A DNA stretch of 64,000 nucleotides from JAPOXR01 sp965199765 (lineage in GTDB: Bacteria > Pseudomonadota > Alphaproteobacteria > Rhodobacterales > Rhodobacteraceae), in NCBI GenBank assembly GCA_965199765.1, contig CBDATC010000001.1:558001-622000 (forward strand). Direction: 5' to 3'. The notes beneath the pieces are model-generated. The model was not told where the DNA came from and ran no database searches. It worked only from the letters and a program-made list of their open reading frames with translations. Position numbers and translations under genes: made by a program. Below, in pieces: positions 27,300 to 36,674 of the stretch. The stretch's first letter is position 1, and every line of letters starts with the position of its first letter.

Positions 27300-28776
27300 T
27301 GGTCGATTCTCCTCCATTGTGCACGGGCAGATTGAATCAGAAAGAACAGAATTTCAAGTATATTGTCAGAGTCCCGTTATTCATGTCCCAACCATACTGT
27401 TGAATTTCCAATGCGCAGGCTCGATGATGCGGCATTCGGGGAAAAACTTTCAAACCTGTTGCTCCTTCAATCACTTAATGGGAGTTTTCCGCGAACAGTT
27501 GAGAACCAGCCGATTCCCGTCGATCTATCAATTCAAGTGAGTTTCAGCTTCGGTTCAACCGGTTGGAAACCACACCGATCATTTCAATGATGGGATGCTG
27601 CAAAGCGGGACGGACACCAAGTCGATACGGTTAACGAAAACACCGCTGATATACGCTTCAAATGTGAAGATGCGCCCTGCCGTGTGATGTGGATAAGCGT
27701 GATCGCGGGGACCGTTTTGTGGCTACAGGTTGCAAGTTTCAGTTTCGATCATTTACCTGCACCACCCGGCGGCATGTGTTCACATGAAATCGTCGTCCAA
27801 CAATCGAGAATAAAATCTTCAACGCAGAAGAAATGCCCGCGTAAGTTTCGTCGCCCGCTTCAAAATTGTTCAAACTTTGCAGAGACTTGCGATTTCCGCC
27901 GCGGTGTTTATCATTTTAGAATCGGACTTTAAAAAAATGATTTCTGCGCAAGATAGCGCGCATCTTTTTTAAAATGATAACACTGGTAAACCTGCTGGCT
28001 TAAGTTGAAACAACAGATGTTATTCAGCGAAATTCAGGTGTGTTTTCGGCCCTTCAAAAAAATAAAATTTCAGAGCAAATTATGGATATGCCTGCATGGG
28101 GCACATGTTCTTCTTGGACCGACGAACACTTGCGCGTGCGGCTGAACAAAGACAAAGGGATTTATAGCAAAGACCGGGATCAGATTTTGACCTTCAAGTC
28201 CTCCGCGAATGGATGAATTTCTCGGATTTGCAATGTGCTTTGAGAATGAGCCAAAGTTTGCTCGGCGGCTGAGAAAAAAGTTATTGATCCTGTTAAAGTC
28301 GAGGCCCAGCATAAATTGGGATTCATTGCCGAATTATATCTCCAAATGGGAAATTTGTGATGGAGATAAAATTGAACTCGGGCGTTCTTTCGAATCGGCT
28401 TAAACTTGGTATTCGGTGGATTCTTGTATGTTATCTTGATGTCGATAGCATGATCAAAGAATTATCACGAGCAGATCAAGATCTTCGCTCAAAGCTCCGT
28501 GACCGATCAAAAACACGGACTTTATTCAGTTGGCAGGCAGAAATTTTTTGTTGATGAAATTTGCATAAGTTGAGATACACCTCTACGGGACCGGGCATTC
28601 CAATTTGTCGAGGATGCCGATATTCGGCTTAACAGATTGCCGCAGCGCTATTTTGTGCGCTTAAGACATTTCCGACATTTTGGAACGCTTCGCGGGCCAC
28701 ACAGCGAAACTGTTGATAAATCTATGATCTTCCGATGCGTTTCTTTCAGGAGCTGACAACGGTATAACTCTCGACT
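27300..28776. other. Non-coding stretch of almost 1.5 kb
   Basis: The largest gene-free stretch of the window. Frames are short and unlike known proteins. From 27900 it is AT-rich. A small hairpin, TGCGC-loop-GCGCA (27946-27963), is flanked by A- and T-runs on both sides and could act as a terminator in either direction. Sequence around 28060-28420 has protein-like composition broken by stops and may be a dead gene, but I could not identify a parent. Confidence 0.5.
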
Positions 28777-29583
28777 TCATTCCCGCCAATCGAGTATTTT
28801 CAGTGCATCTTGATGAATGGTTTTATTCGATGCGGCGATAATCCTTCCGCCGTCATGAGCCGGTTGTCCGGACCAATCGGTTACAACGCCGCCAGCCGCT
28901 CGGACAACCGCTATTGGCGCGTGTGCATCATAAGGAAAGAGGCCAGCTTCCACCACAAGATCAATCTGACCGATTGCCAATAGACCATAACTATAACAAT
29001 CAAGCCCGTATCGTGTAAGCAGAGTTTTTTCCGACAAACGCTCGAAAGCCTCGCGCTCGGCATCGGTTCCGACCTCGGGAAAAGTCGAAAACAGGATTGA
29101 GTCTTTGATCAGCGCGGTTTTCCTGGTCTTTGCAATCCGCACTCCCTTTGGACCACGCATTATTGCCCGCCCGAATCCGCCTTCAAACCGCTCTCTGATG
29201 TAAGGTTGATCTATTATTCCAAAGAGAGGGCCTTCATCATCCGACACACTGATCAAGACACCCCAAACAGGTGTCCCGCTGACGAAGGACCGGGTTCCAT
29301 CAATTGGATCAAGCACCCAAGTCAGACCGGTCGTTCCGGCGCAAGAGTCAAATTCTTCGCCAAGAATTCCATCTTCAGGCCGACGGACCGCAAGAATGTC
29401 CCGCATAGCAATCTCGGCTTGCCGATCCGCCTCGGTTACTGGATCCCATCCGAATTCAGCTTTATTGGCCACAGTGGTGTCCTGTGATCTAAAATACTCA
29501 GAAGTCTGACTCCTAGCCGCATCAGCAAGCTGTCGTGCAACATCGATCAATTCGGTTTCAAGAGCCGCTGCTAGCCTTCGCAT
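28777..29583 (-). CDS. hisN: Histidinol-phosphatase, inositol monophosphatase family
   Basis: A 268-residue member of the magnesium-dependent inositol monophosphatase family. Metal-binding motifs are GEEFDS, WVLDPIDGTRSF and the C-terminal YDAHAPIAVVRAAGGVVTDW. DPVTEADRQAEIAMR near the N-terminus is also conserved. The AHAPI form of the last motif and overall length match HisN-type histidinol-phosphatases, which complete the penultimate step of histidine synthesis in many actinobacteria and alphaproteobacteria, rather than myo-inositol phosphatases or CysQ. It is not beside other his genes. Specificity is an inference from subfamily resemblance. Confidence 0.8.
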   Translation of the reverse strand: MRRLAAALETELIDVARQLADAARSQTSEYFRSQDTTVANKAEFGWDPVTEADRQAEIAMRDILAVRRPEDGILGEEFDSCAGTTGLTWVLDPIDGTRSFVSGTPVWGVLISVSDDEGPLFGIIDQPYIRERFEGGFGRAIMRGPKGVRIAKTRKTALIKDSILFSTFPEVGTDAEREAFERLSEKTLLTRYGLDCYSYGLLAIGQIDLVVEAGLFPYDAHAPIAVVRAAGGVVTDWSGQPAHDGGRIIAASNKTIHQDALKILDWRE

Positions 29584-29841
29584 TTCATTCTCTCAACTTA
29601 GCCGGTCAGCCTGCGCAATAAGGTTCGTCGTTTAGACAACGGTTAAGTTCCCGACAAAACCGAGCTTCGAAAACACCATTGAATCGAGTGTTTCCATCGA
29701 CACTCAATAACTTGTCAATTTGCTTGAAAGATCAGCTTAAGCAAATCGCGCAACGAATGCTTGCTGTCAAAGTTCAATTTTTAACAAAGCCGCGGAAACC
29801 CATAAGCGCTTTCAAGCAGAAATTATATTCAAGCGGTCGAA

Positions 29842-30153
29842 CTATTCGCAATTTCCGTTCAATCGACCCAACTCCGTAAAACTAATTCTGTTGTTAACCG
29901 ATTGCTGTTCTGCGATTTCAATTGTTGTTTGCGGTAAAATGTTATCCGTAGATATTGCTGCACAATTTTCGCATGTGATATTCCAACTGTCGAAGGATTT
30001 TTCCAAAATTAACGTTGATTCACACGGTGATTGCTGAAACAATTCAAGCTGCTCCAAAAGCTTATCATACCGCTCGTCAGCAATCGCGATCGACGAAGAT
30101 AAAAACAAACTTGAAGCAAGAAAGGTTGCAATTGTGAATTGGAAACGTTTCAT
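29842..30153 (-). CDS. Small secreted cysteine-containing protein
   Basis: Starting at ATG 30153, preceded by ATGGAGTGTCAT, this gives 103 residues. Residues 1-25 (MKRFQFTIATFLASSLFLSS, then SIAIA) form a clear signal peptide with cleavage near Ala-Asp. The mature part is about 78 residues and contains four cysteines, two of them in a CENC (CxxC) motif, suggesting disulfides or metal binding in the periplasm. I do not recognise a family. It is bracketed by non-coding DNA, but signal peptide and ribosome binding site make it a credible gene. Confidence 0.6.
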   Translation of the reverse strand: MKRFQFTIATFLASSLFLSSSIAIADERYDKLLEQLELFQQSPCESTLILEKSFDSWNITCENCAAISTDNILPQTTIEIAEQQSVNNRISFTELGRLNGNCE

Positions 30154-30792
30154 ATGACACTCCATTCCGTAAACTCAGGCTGGTGCCAGCCTATCACAAC
30201 ATTTGGCCCGCTATGCTGGCAGCTGTGCGCCGCCTTGCTGCTCCATAAATTACAATTCCGCGATTATTCAAACCAGACTTTCTACAGCAACACCTTACAC
30301 AATAGCGCCATTCATGACAAGTGAAATTTCACCTCAGAAAACGCTGACCAAATTGAAAAAAAATTGATTTGGACTTTCAGTTAATCGAAAAAGAATTGGG
30401 AAAAACAAAATCAGAGCTTGGAAATTCGAATGTGAAAACGTAAACCGTATCAGTTGTTTTTGCTACGCTATTTGATGCGTTTTTTGAATCAATTGAATAA
30501 TGGTTACGGTTTTCAATAAAAATTGTTGGACAATCTATCGGCCACTGAGCATTAGGGCGTTATCTTTCGCATTTCATTCACAAGGATTACAAGCAGCCGT
30601 CCAAATCATCAAAACCGATGATACGAATTGTTCAAGCCGCTAATCAATCTTCCCGGCAGCGCTTCACGGCATTTCTCCTCCGCACGTAACGAAATTCGAA
30701 ACGAGTCCTCTAAACGGTCGGTGATGGTGCCCGCTTAAAAGTCGCTAGAATCTTCGGCCGCTCAACGTTCTATCAAAGCGGCGCTGGTTCGG
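30154..30792. other. AT-rich intergenic stretch, no gene seen
   Basis: About 640 bases with many A- and T-runs and no plausible frame. It lies upstream of the small secreted protein and downstream of the PfkB-family kinase. A weak hairpin (CCAAAT with ATTTGG) lies near 30347-30372. Confidence 0.5.
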
Positions 30793-31728
30793 TCAGCGCA
30801 TAGGAATACAATTTTTGTCGGCCATTAAGTTCCCCTCGATTAAGTCCTTTAATGTTGGGATGGGATCCACCGCGCCAAAACCCATGGTCGACAGCGCAGC
30901 CCCGCGGTTCGCGAGTTCTGCTGATTTCACGGCTTCTTTGGTGCGAAGATAGGCGGACAGAAAAATACCATTGAAGCAGTCGCCTGCACCTGTGGCGTCG
31001 ATTGCCTTGACCGGAAACCCCGGCAATGTGTGAATGTCGTCTCCATGCGACAGCGCAACACCATCCGCGCCCAGTGTCAGGGCTACAATTTCAGCCCCCA
31101 GATCTCGATAAAATCCAAGGATTTCCACAGGGCTTTGCAACCCTGTCAACTGACGCGCATCGGCAATTCCAGGCAATGCGATATGGCAGTTTCGCATGGC
31201 GGCGTGGGTAATTTCCCGGGCTTGCTCTAATGGCCACAGCGACGTGCGCAGATTGGGATCGATGGCAACCGGAACACCGGCGGTTCGAGCAGTGCGGATC
31301 GCATGCTGCGTCGTTGAACGCAGTTCCGAGCTAACCCCGAGACTGATGCCGGAGGTATAGAACAGACCAGAGCCTTCAATCGCCCCATCGGGGACTTGAC
31401 TAGGCAACATCAAACTCGCGGCCGAGTCTTTTCTGCGATAAACAAAATTGTGCCCGTCTTTGTCGTGAAAGACAAAATACAGCCCTGTCATCCCGTCAGG
31501 AGCGATTGTGACATGCCTGTGATCCACTCCCTCTCGAGACCACAATTCCCTTAGCTGTGCGCCAAAGTGATCATCGCCGATGCATGAGATCAGAGTGCTC
31601 TTTGTCCCCTGCCGCGCAGACGCCACCGCAACATTGGACACATCGCCACCGAACCCGCCTTGAAACGAACCGTCCGGGCGGGCGTTCAGTTCGTACAAAG
31701 GTTCACCCAAGCAAATCAGGTCAGACAA
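30793..31728 (-). CDS. PfkB-family sugar kinase, 2-keto-3-deoxygluconate kinase-like
   Basis: A 311-residue ribokinase-family enzyme. The N-terminus has LICLGEPLYELNA and the sugar-binding GGFGGDVSNVAVASARQG; the ATP-binding and catalytic motif is AIDATGAGDCFNGIFLSAYL. The GD-NVA pattern and length suit KdgK-type kinases, which phosphorylate 2-keto-3-deoxygluconate. It lies 27 bases downstream of, and on the same strand as, a D-threonine-aldolase-like gene, so the two form an operon; that partner does not obviously fit Entner-Doudoroff metabolism, and a different hydroxylated acid may be the substrate. Confidence 0.85.
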   Translation of the reverse strand: MSDLICLGEPLYELNARPDGSFQGGFGGDVSNVAVASARQGTKSTLISCIGDDHFGAQLRELWSREGVDHRHVTIAPDGMTGLYFVFHDKDGHNFVYRRKDSAASLMLPSQVPDGAIEGSGLFYTSGISLGVSSELRSTTQHAIRTARTAGVPVAIDPNLRTSLWPLEQAREITHAAMRNCHIALPGIADARQLTGLQSPVEILGFYRDLGAEIVALTLGADGVALSHGDDIHTLPGFPVKAIDATGAGDCFNGIFLSAYLRTKEAVKSAELANRGAALSTMGFGAVDPIPTLKDLIEGNLMADKNCIPMR

Positions 31729-31755
31729 TATTCTGTCCCTTTCGTCATGACTGCA

Positions 31756-32811
31756 TCACTGCACTCTCCCGCGCGCAGCGACGGGTATCGACCCCAAGAA
31801 GCGGCTTCCGCGAATGGTCTCTACCTGGTCCACCATATTTGAGACAACACAAGCATGGTTTGGGATTATCCGGATGCGTTCGCCAACTTTGAGATTGATC
31901 TTCTCGGCTCTGAGCACGCCATGTTCTTCGGACAAGTCCTGAACCATGATATCTGAACGTCCGACAACATGCCCGTGGCCCTCAAGCCCCAGCAAATCGG
32001 AGGTGAGCACCTTTGACCCGGCATCGATCACCGCTCGATCATCTTCAGGGACCGAGACCACGGTCGCTAGAACGCTCATGGCACAGTCGCTCCAACTGCA
32101 GACACCTCGCGCCTGTAATGAGCGGTCGTTGTAGACATAGGTGCCAATCCGAAATTCCGTTGCAACCGGCACGTCCTGAGCCCGCCACATGCCAGGCGAC
32201 CCACCGTTGGATATGACGCTGACATGCAACCCGGCCTTCTCAATTTCCGTTTTGGCAGCGCTGAACCACTCCTGAACCGCCGCTTCCCGACCCACTGGCG
32301 GGTATGTCATGAGACCCTGAAAAGTGAGACCGGGCTGAGCATCGATATATCTGGCTAGGTCACGGGCCTGAGTCGGTGAAGTCACCCCACAGCGAGCTCC
32401 TCCGGTGTCGCATTCGACCAGAACAGCAAGAGGAGCGAATGAGTCTTCGAAGAATCGTGATAGCCCGTCCACCGTCACAGAGTTATCAGCCACAACGGAC
32501 AGTCGGACTTTTTCAGACAGCGCGCGAAGACGCGCCAACTTGGTGTGGCCAAGGATGTTGAAGGTGATCATTACATCGGCGATGCCGCCTTCGGCAATCA
32601 TCGCTTCCGCTTCGCTGATCTTCTGGCACACGATGCCAATGGCCCCTGCCCGAAGCTGACGTCTTGCCAACATCGGAATTTTGTGGGTTTTGATATGGGG
32701 ACGAACAGCAATCCCGTATATTGCGCAATGGGCCTGCAGACGATCGATATTCGATTCGGCGACATCCAGATCGATCAGAACCGCCGGTGTTTCGATTTCA
32801 GGAAAGATCAT
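31756..32811 (-). CDS. D-threonine aldolase-like PLP enzyme (alanine racemase fold)
   Basis: A 351-residue protein of fold-type III. It opens with EIETPAVLIDLDVAESNIDR, and the PLP lysine is in VRPHIKTHKIP. VECDTGGARCGVTS and GLMTYPPVGRE follow. The C-terminal beta domain contains GHGHVVG and the metal-site motif RIIPNHACVVSNM. These are features of D-threonine aldolase and D-serine dehydratase relatives, which use PLP and a divalent metal to cleave or dehydrate D-hydroxyamino acids. It is the first gene of a two-gene operon with a KdgK-like kinase. Exact substrate unknown. Confidence 0.88.
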   Translation of the reverse strand: MIFPEIETPAVLIDLDVAESNIDRLQAHCAIYGIAVRPHIKTHKIPMLARRQLRAGAIGIVCQKISEAEAMIAEGGIADVMITFNILGHTKLARLRALSEKVRLSVVADNSVTVDGLSRFFEDSFAPLAVLVECDTGGARCGVTSPTQARDLARYIDAQPGLTFQGLMTYPPVGREAAVQEWFSAAKTEIEKAGLHVSVISNGGSPGMWRAQDVPVATEFRIGTYVYNDRSLQARGVCSWSDCAMSVLATVVSVPEDDRAVIDAGSKVLTSDLLGLEGHGHVVGRSDIMVQDLSEEHGVLRAEKINLKVGERIRIIPNHACVVSNMVDQVETIRGSRFLGSIPVAARGRVQ

Positions 32812-33429
32812 TCTGCGGCCTTCTTGTAAGATCCCCTTACCGCTTTACGTTCTCTTGCATAAAATTTCCTCTAATTTCTGATTTCCTGACCCCCATTATA
32901 TTGGAAGGAACCGGAATCGCCTTTGGGCATTTCGTGGACGAGTGTCAGACCGGTTCCGGTGCAGACGGATCGAGTTGGGTTCACCTCATCGATCAGGAGC
33001 TGGAATTGCTGTTCACAAGCGGTTTTTGCGAGACCGTGCAGACGGACGCGAAGCTGTCTGTTTTCGGATTCTGAAATGGTTTCGGCATCGGGTGCGAACA
33101 GGCTTTGATGCGTGCGCGGGTGTTGGTTTTTCCGGTTCGCTAATCAACAGCTGGCCAATCTGATCACATCGATAGCAACTGGCCTATGCCAGCTGCTAGA
33201 ATGAGCTAAACACGAAAATATCGGGTGCCTTTCAGGCGCATCACAAAAGACAACTGATTGTTGAACATTTTGTGCAAATCAATCTTGAATCTAACAAAAA
33301 TAATTAATTCTTTAGAAGAACATAATTAATAGTTATAATGAATATGATAATTCTCAATTCATCACTTGACGCACGTTGCTGCCTGGGCTTAAGGACACGC
33401 AAGCCATACCGCTGAAGGAATGTCGGAAG
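32812..33429. other. Intergenic stretch upstream of an oxidoreductase gene
   Basis: A divergent region between the aldolase-like gene and the rightward oxidoreductase. The middle (32900-33150) has GC-rich, protein-like composition without an intact frame. From 33290 to 33365 it is strongly AT-rich and probably carries the promoter of the oxidoreductase gene. Confidence 0.5.
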
Positions 33430-34395
33430 ATGCGAGCCGTCCAAGTCGTTGCGAGAGGCGACCCCGTAAAACTTCGTGAAATTCCGGAGCCGGTTCCTGC
33501 AAAGGACGAGGTTCGGATTAAAGTTCTGTGTTCAAGCGTCAATTTCGCCGACCTGCTCCTTGCCAACGGGACCTACCAAGAAAAACCGGATCTTCCGTTC
33601 ACATTGGGCATGGAAGTCTGCGGAGAAATTGATCAGATTGGCCAAGACGTAAGTGGATTTCATATCGGTGACCGGGTCGCAGCCTATGTCGGATATGGCG
33701 CTATGGCTGACTTCTGCTGCATTCCCCAGTCGAACTGTGCGCTGGTTCCGCCCGAAATGCCTTCAGAAGCGGCAGCAGGATTCCTGATTGCTTACGGAAC
33801 TTCGCATGTCGCACTGGTTAGGCGAGCCCGTCTGCAGCCCAACGAAACGCTCTTGGTGCTGGGAGCCGGAGGAGGAGTTGGACTGGCTGCTGTGGAGATT
33901 GGACGGCTGATAGGAGCGAAGGTGATCGCTGCCGCTCGCGGAAAGGAAAAGCTGGAAGCTGCGATCAAGGCCGGCGCCACCCACATCATTGACACCGGAA
34001 AGGACGATTTGCGGGAGAGTGTTCTGCAACTCGGAGGAGCAGACGTCATCTATGACCCTGTCGGAGGCGACCTCTTCAAAGCGGCGATGCGGGCTGCCAA
34101 TCGCGAGGCAAGAATCATTCCTATCGGTTTTGCCTCAGGTGAGGTGCCGCAGATCCCAGCCAACATCCTCTTGGTGAAGAATTTAACAGTGATCGGCGTG
34201 TATTGGGGAGGATACAATGCATTCAATCCGGGCGTCTTGACCGATAGCATTCGAACCTTGATGCAATGGTATGCATCCGGACAGCTTATGCCCACCATTG
34301 GTCAAACCGTCAACTTGGAAGAGGCCGGTAAAGCTCTTGACCTCGTGCGCAATAGAGAAGCAGTCGGGAAAATCGTAATCCGTGTATCAGATTGA
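33430..34395 (+). CDS. NADPH:quinone oxidoreductase-like MDR-family protein
   Basis: I use ATG 33430 (MRAVQVVARG), which gives 321 residues and matches the family's normal beginning; the open frame upstream adds 18 unconserved residues. Motifs of zinc-free medium-chain dehydrogenases are present: VNFADLLLANGTYQEKPDLP, GMEVCGEIDQIGQDVSGF, and the NADPH-binding LVLGAGGGVGLAAVEIGRL followed by ADVIYDPVGGD. The structural zinc cysteines are absent. Such proteins reduce quinones or enoyl substrates. It is a single gene with AT-rich DNA before it. Confidence 0.9.
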   Translation: MRAVQVVARGDPVKLREIPEPVPAKDEVRIKVLCSSVNFADLLLANGTYQEKPDLPFTLGMEVCGEIDQIGQDVSGFHIGDRVAAYVGYGAMADFCCIPQSNCALVPPEMPSEAAAGFLIAYGTSHVALVRRARLQPNETLLVLGAGGGVGLAAVEIGRLIGAKVIAAARGKEKLEAAIKAGATHIIDTGKDDLRESVLQLGGADVIYDPVGGDLFKAAMRAANREARIIPIGFASGEVPQIPANILLVKNLTVIGVYWGGYNAFNPGVLTDSIRTLMQWYASGQLMPTIGQTVNLEEAGKALDLVRNREAVGKIVIRVSD

Positions 34396-34549
34396 TAGGA
34401 AGCCGCAAGGGCTAAGGAGCATCCGAATCTGCCTTCAGCAATCTTGAATCCAGACTGAATTGTCCTCATAGGCGCTCATGGGTTGTAGTTGAAATTCCGC
34501 GCATATCAATCAGAATGCGGAAACCGGCGATCATCAGGAGACCGCAGAC

Positions 34550-36388
34550 ATGGAATTTTGTGCCGCGCCCAGTTTTCAGCGGGACTATCTCGACGATAGG
34601 CTGAGCGAAGCGGAAAAAAATAGATGCATCAGCGCGGTTCATAAATTTGCTGACGATCCATGGTTGAATGGATTGAATTTCGAGCGGTTGGGCAGCGGCG
34701 AACAGAACCATTGCTCAATAAGGGCCTCGCAGGAGCTCCGCGTGATCATCGCCGTTCCGCCCAGTGAATTTCAGAAACCGAAGTCCATCTGCCTAGTGCG
34801 CATGGGTCACCATGACGAAGTTTATGGCTGGTCCGACAGAAAGAAACATACGAGCGCGCAGCGGCTTTATCGTCAGCTGGGAAGCGGCGACTTATCGCAG
34901 AGTAGCGCGCTTATCGCAGCAATTGAAGAAATGCCCTTCAATGAGTGGAAAATCTCACTTTATCCGGACCAGGAGAAATGGGTTAAACAAACATACTCTG
35001 GTGAGGCGCGAATTTACGGAAACGCGGGTTCAGGGAAGACTGTCATCGGGATGCATCGCGCCGCTGAGCTCGGACGCCGCTATCCGGACGGTCAGATTTT
35101 GTTCACGACCTACATAAGTTCCTTGCTGCCGGAACTCAGCGATATGTATTCTTCAATACGCGGCGCACCGACCAATGTTGAATTCCACACCATCAACCAG
35201 CTTGCCGTGAGACTTGTGCGTCCAAGCCGGAGAATCGGCGACAATTTGAGTGGGTTTCGTTTGTTCTGTGAGAGTAAAATTCCAGGCACTGCCTTAGAAG
35301 CGATTCCACCGGATTATCTTTATCAGGAGATCAATTTGGTGATTAACGCACGCAGCGCAACTCTTGAGGAATACACCGACACCGGCCGGTTTCAGAGGGC
35401 CGGCCGGAGCATTAAGCTTGATCAATCTGCCAGAGAAGATTGCTGGAACCTCAAAGAGGCTTGGGAATCCCGGTTGAGGCAGAACGATTGCATTAGCTGG
35501 TCGAACCTAATGAAGCAAGCTGCGGAAACTGCTGAGAAACGCGATGCACCGGAATGGCGATGTGTAATCGTCGATGAAGGTCAAGACATATCGGCTGCGG
35601 GAATGCGAATGCTGCGCGCACTCGTGGCGGGCAATCCTGAAAACAGGGTGCCTCGAGATGGGTTGCTCCTCCTGGCCGACGACTGCCAACGCATTTATTC
35701 GCTTGGATTTCAGTCCGACTGGGCGAAGCTCAAATTCTCGAGAAACCGAACCATTCGGCTTGATTCAAGTCACCGTTCCTCCAGGCAAATTCTTGAGGCT
35801 GCACACAGCGTGGTCGGCAACAGCCAAAGCCAAAAGAATGCGATGTCTGGAATTAACACAGCGCTTGAGCGAGAAAAACCTGTCCTGAAGATTGTGGAAC
35901 CTGCGGCAAAAGAAACCGAATTGGGTATTGCCAAAACAATATTGAATTACCTGATCGATAAGAAGCGTTTAGAACCTGGCAATATAGGTATCTTCATGCA
36001 GCATAATGCGCATGTCGATTCAACAGTGAAGTGGCTTGGATCCAAAAGTTTCCCTTGCCTGAAACTTTCAAATTCGCCTGTCAACAACGCGGATAAGAAT
36101 TGCATCCGCGTGGGAACGTTTGATCGGAGCAAAGGAATGGAGTTTCAGGCGGTGTTAATCCTGCGTCTCGGTGAATCGCTGTTCCCCGGCCCCACCTCCG
36201 ATGCAGACCAAGTTGAATCGCTAAGCAAAGAAGATCGAACCGTTGCATTGAACCGTCTGTATGTTGGCATGACGCGGGCAAGGGACTTCCTATATCTGAT
36301 TGCTGCAGAAGGCCCATGCAAAGAAATCGAACGGGCTTCCGAGTATTTTGATTGGCACCCGAAGAGCAGACCGCTGGCGTTTCATTGA
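34550..36388 (+). CDS. UvrD-type SF1 helicase with N-terminal RelE/ParE-like toxin domain
   Basis: A 612-residue fusion. Residues 1-97 resemble the RelE/ParE toxin fold: FQRDYLDDRLSEAEKNR, DPWLNGLNFERL, SIRASQELRVIIAV and VRMGHHDEVYGW, the typical order of helices and strands. From about 130 it is a superfamily 1A helicase: Walker A GNAGSGKTVIG (157-167), Walker B VIVDEGQDIS (339-348), LDSSHRSSRQI (404-414), GTFDRSKGMEFQAV (522-535) and LYVGMTRARDFLYL (570-583). No nuclease motif is visible at the C-terminus, and no antitoxin gene is adjacent. Similar fusions are found scattered in bacterial genomes and are suspected of stress or defence roles; activity is unproven. Confidence 0.85.
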   Translation: MEFCAAPSFQRDYLDDRLSEAEKNRCISAVHKFADDPWLNGLNFERLGSGEQNHCSIRASQELRVIIAVPPSEFQKPKSICLVRMGHHDEVYGWSDRKKHTSAQRLYRQLGSGDLSQSSALIAAIEEMPFNEWKISLYPDQEKWVKQTYSGEARIYGNAGSGKTVIGMHRAAELGRRYPDGQILFTTYISSLLPELSDMYSSIRGAPTNVEFHTINQLAVRLVRPSRRIGDNLSGFRLFCESKIPGTALEAIPPDYLYQEINLVINARSATLEEYTDTGRFQRAGRSIKLDQSAREDCWNLKEAWESRLRQNDCISWSNLMKQAAETAEKRDAPEWRCVIVDEGQDISAAGMRMLRALVAGNPENRVPRDGLLLLADDCQRIYSLGFQSDWAKLKFSRNRTIRLDSSHRSSRQILEAAHSVVGNSQSQKNAMSGINTALEREKPVLKIVEPAAKETELGIAKTILNYLIDKKRLEPGNIGIFMQHNAHVDSTVKWLGSKSFPCLKLSNSPVNNADKNCIRVGTFDRSKGMEFQAVLILRLGESLFPGPTSDADQVESLSKEDRTVALNRLYVGMTRARDFLYLIAAEGPCKEIERASEYFDWHPKSRPLAFH

Positions 36389-36674
36389 TTTGTGATACGA
36401 ACAGTTCAATCGGCATTCAATGATGTTTTCGCCATCACCTGAAGCCATTGAGATCCTCTGCCTGCTCCTTTAGCGCAAAAAACACTGAACAGCGCCACCG
36501 GCTTCGTCACATGGCTGTCGCTCATTTCCAGCGACCTTGAATCGTTTCAATCTTCTCAGCATTCGCTATCAGAACACATGAATTGAGCAGAGCCTCACCG
36601 GTGCGCCGCTTTGCGATGTTTACCGACGATCAGGATTGATCTATTCTGTGACCATTCTTTGGCCGAGGATTAAA

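Noticed and set aside
27928..27975. A-run, hairpin and T-run as a bidirectional terminator
   Set aside because: The stem has only five pairs and no gene ends close by, so it is mentioned only as part of the gap description.
28081..28215. 45-codon frame starting MDMPAWGTCSSW
   Set aside because: No clear ribosome binding site, no relatives known to me and embedded in decayed AT-rich sequence.
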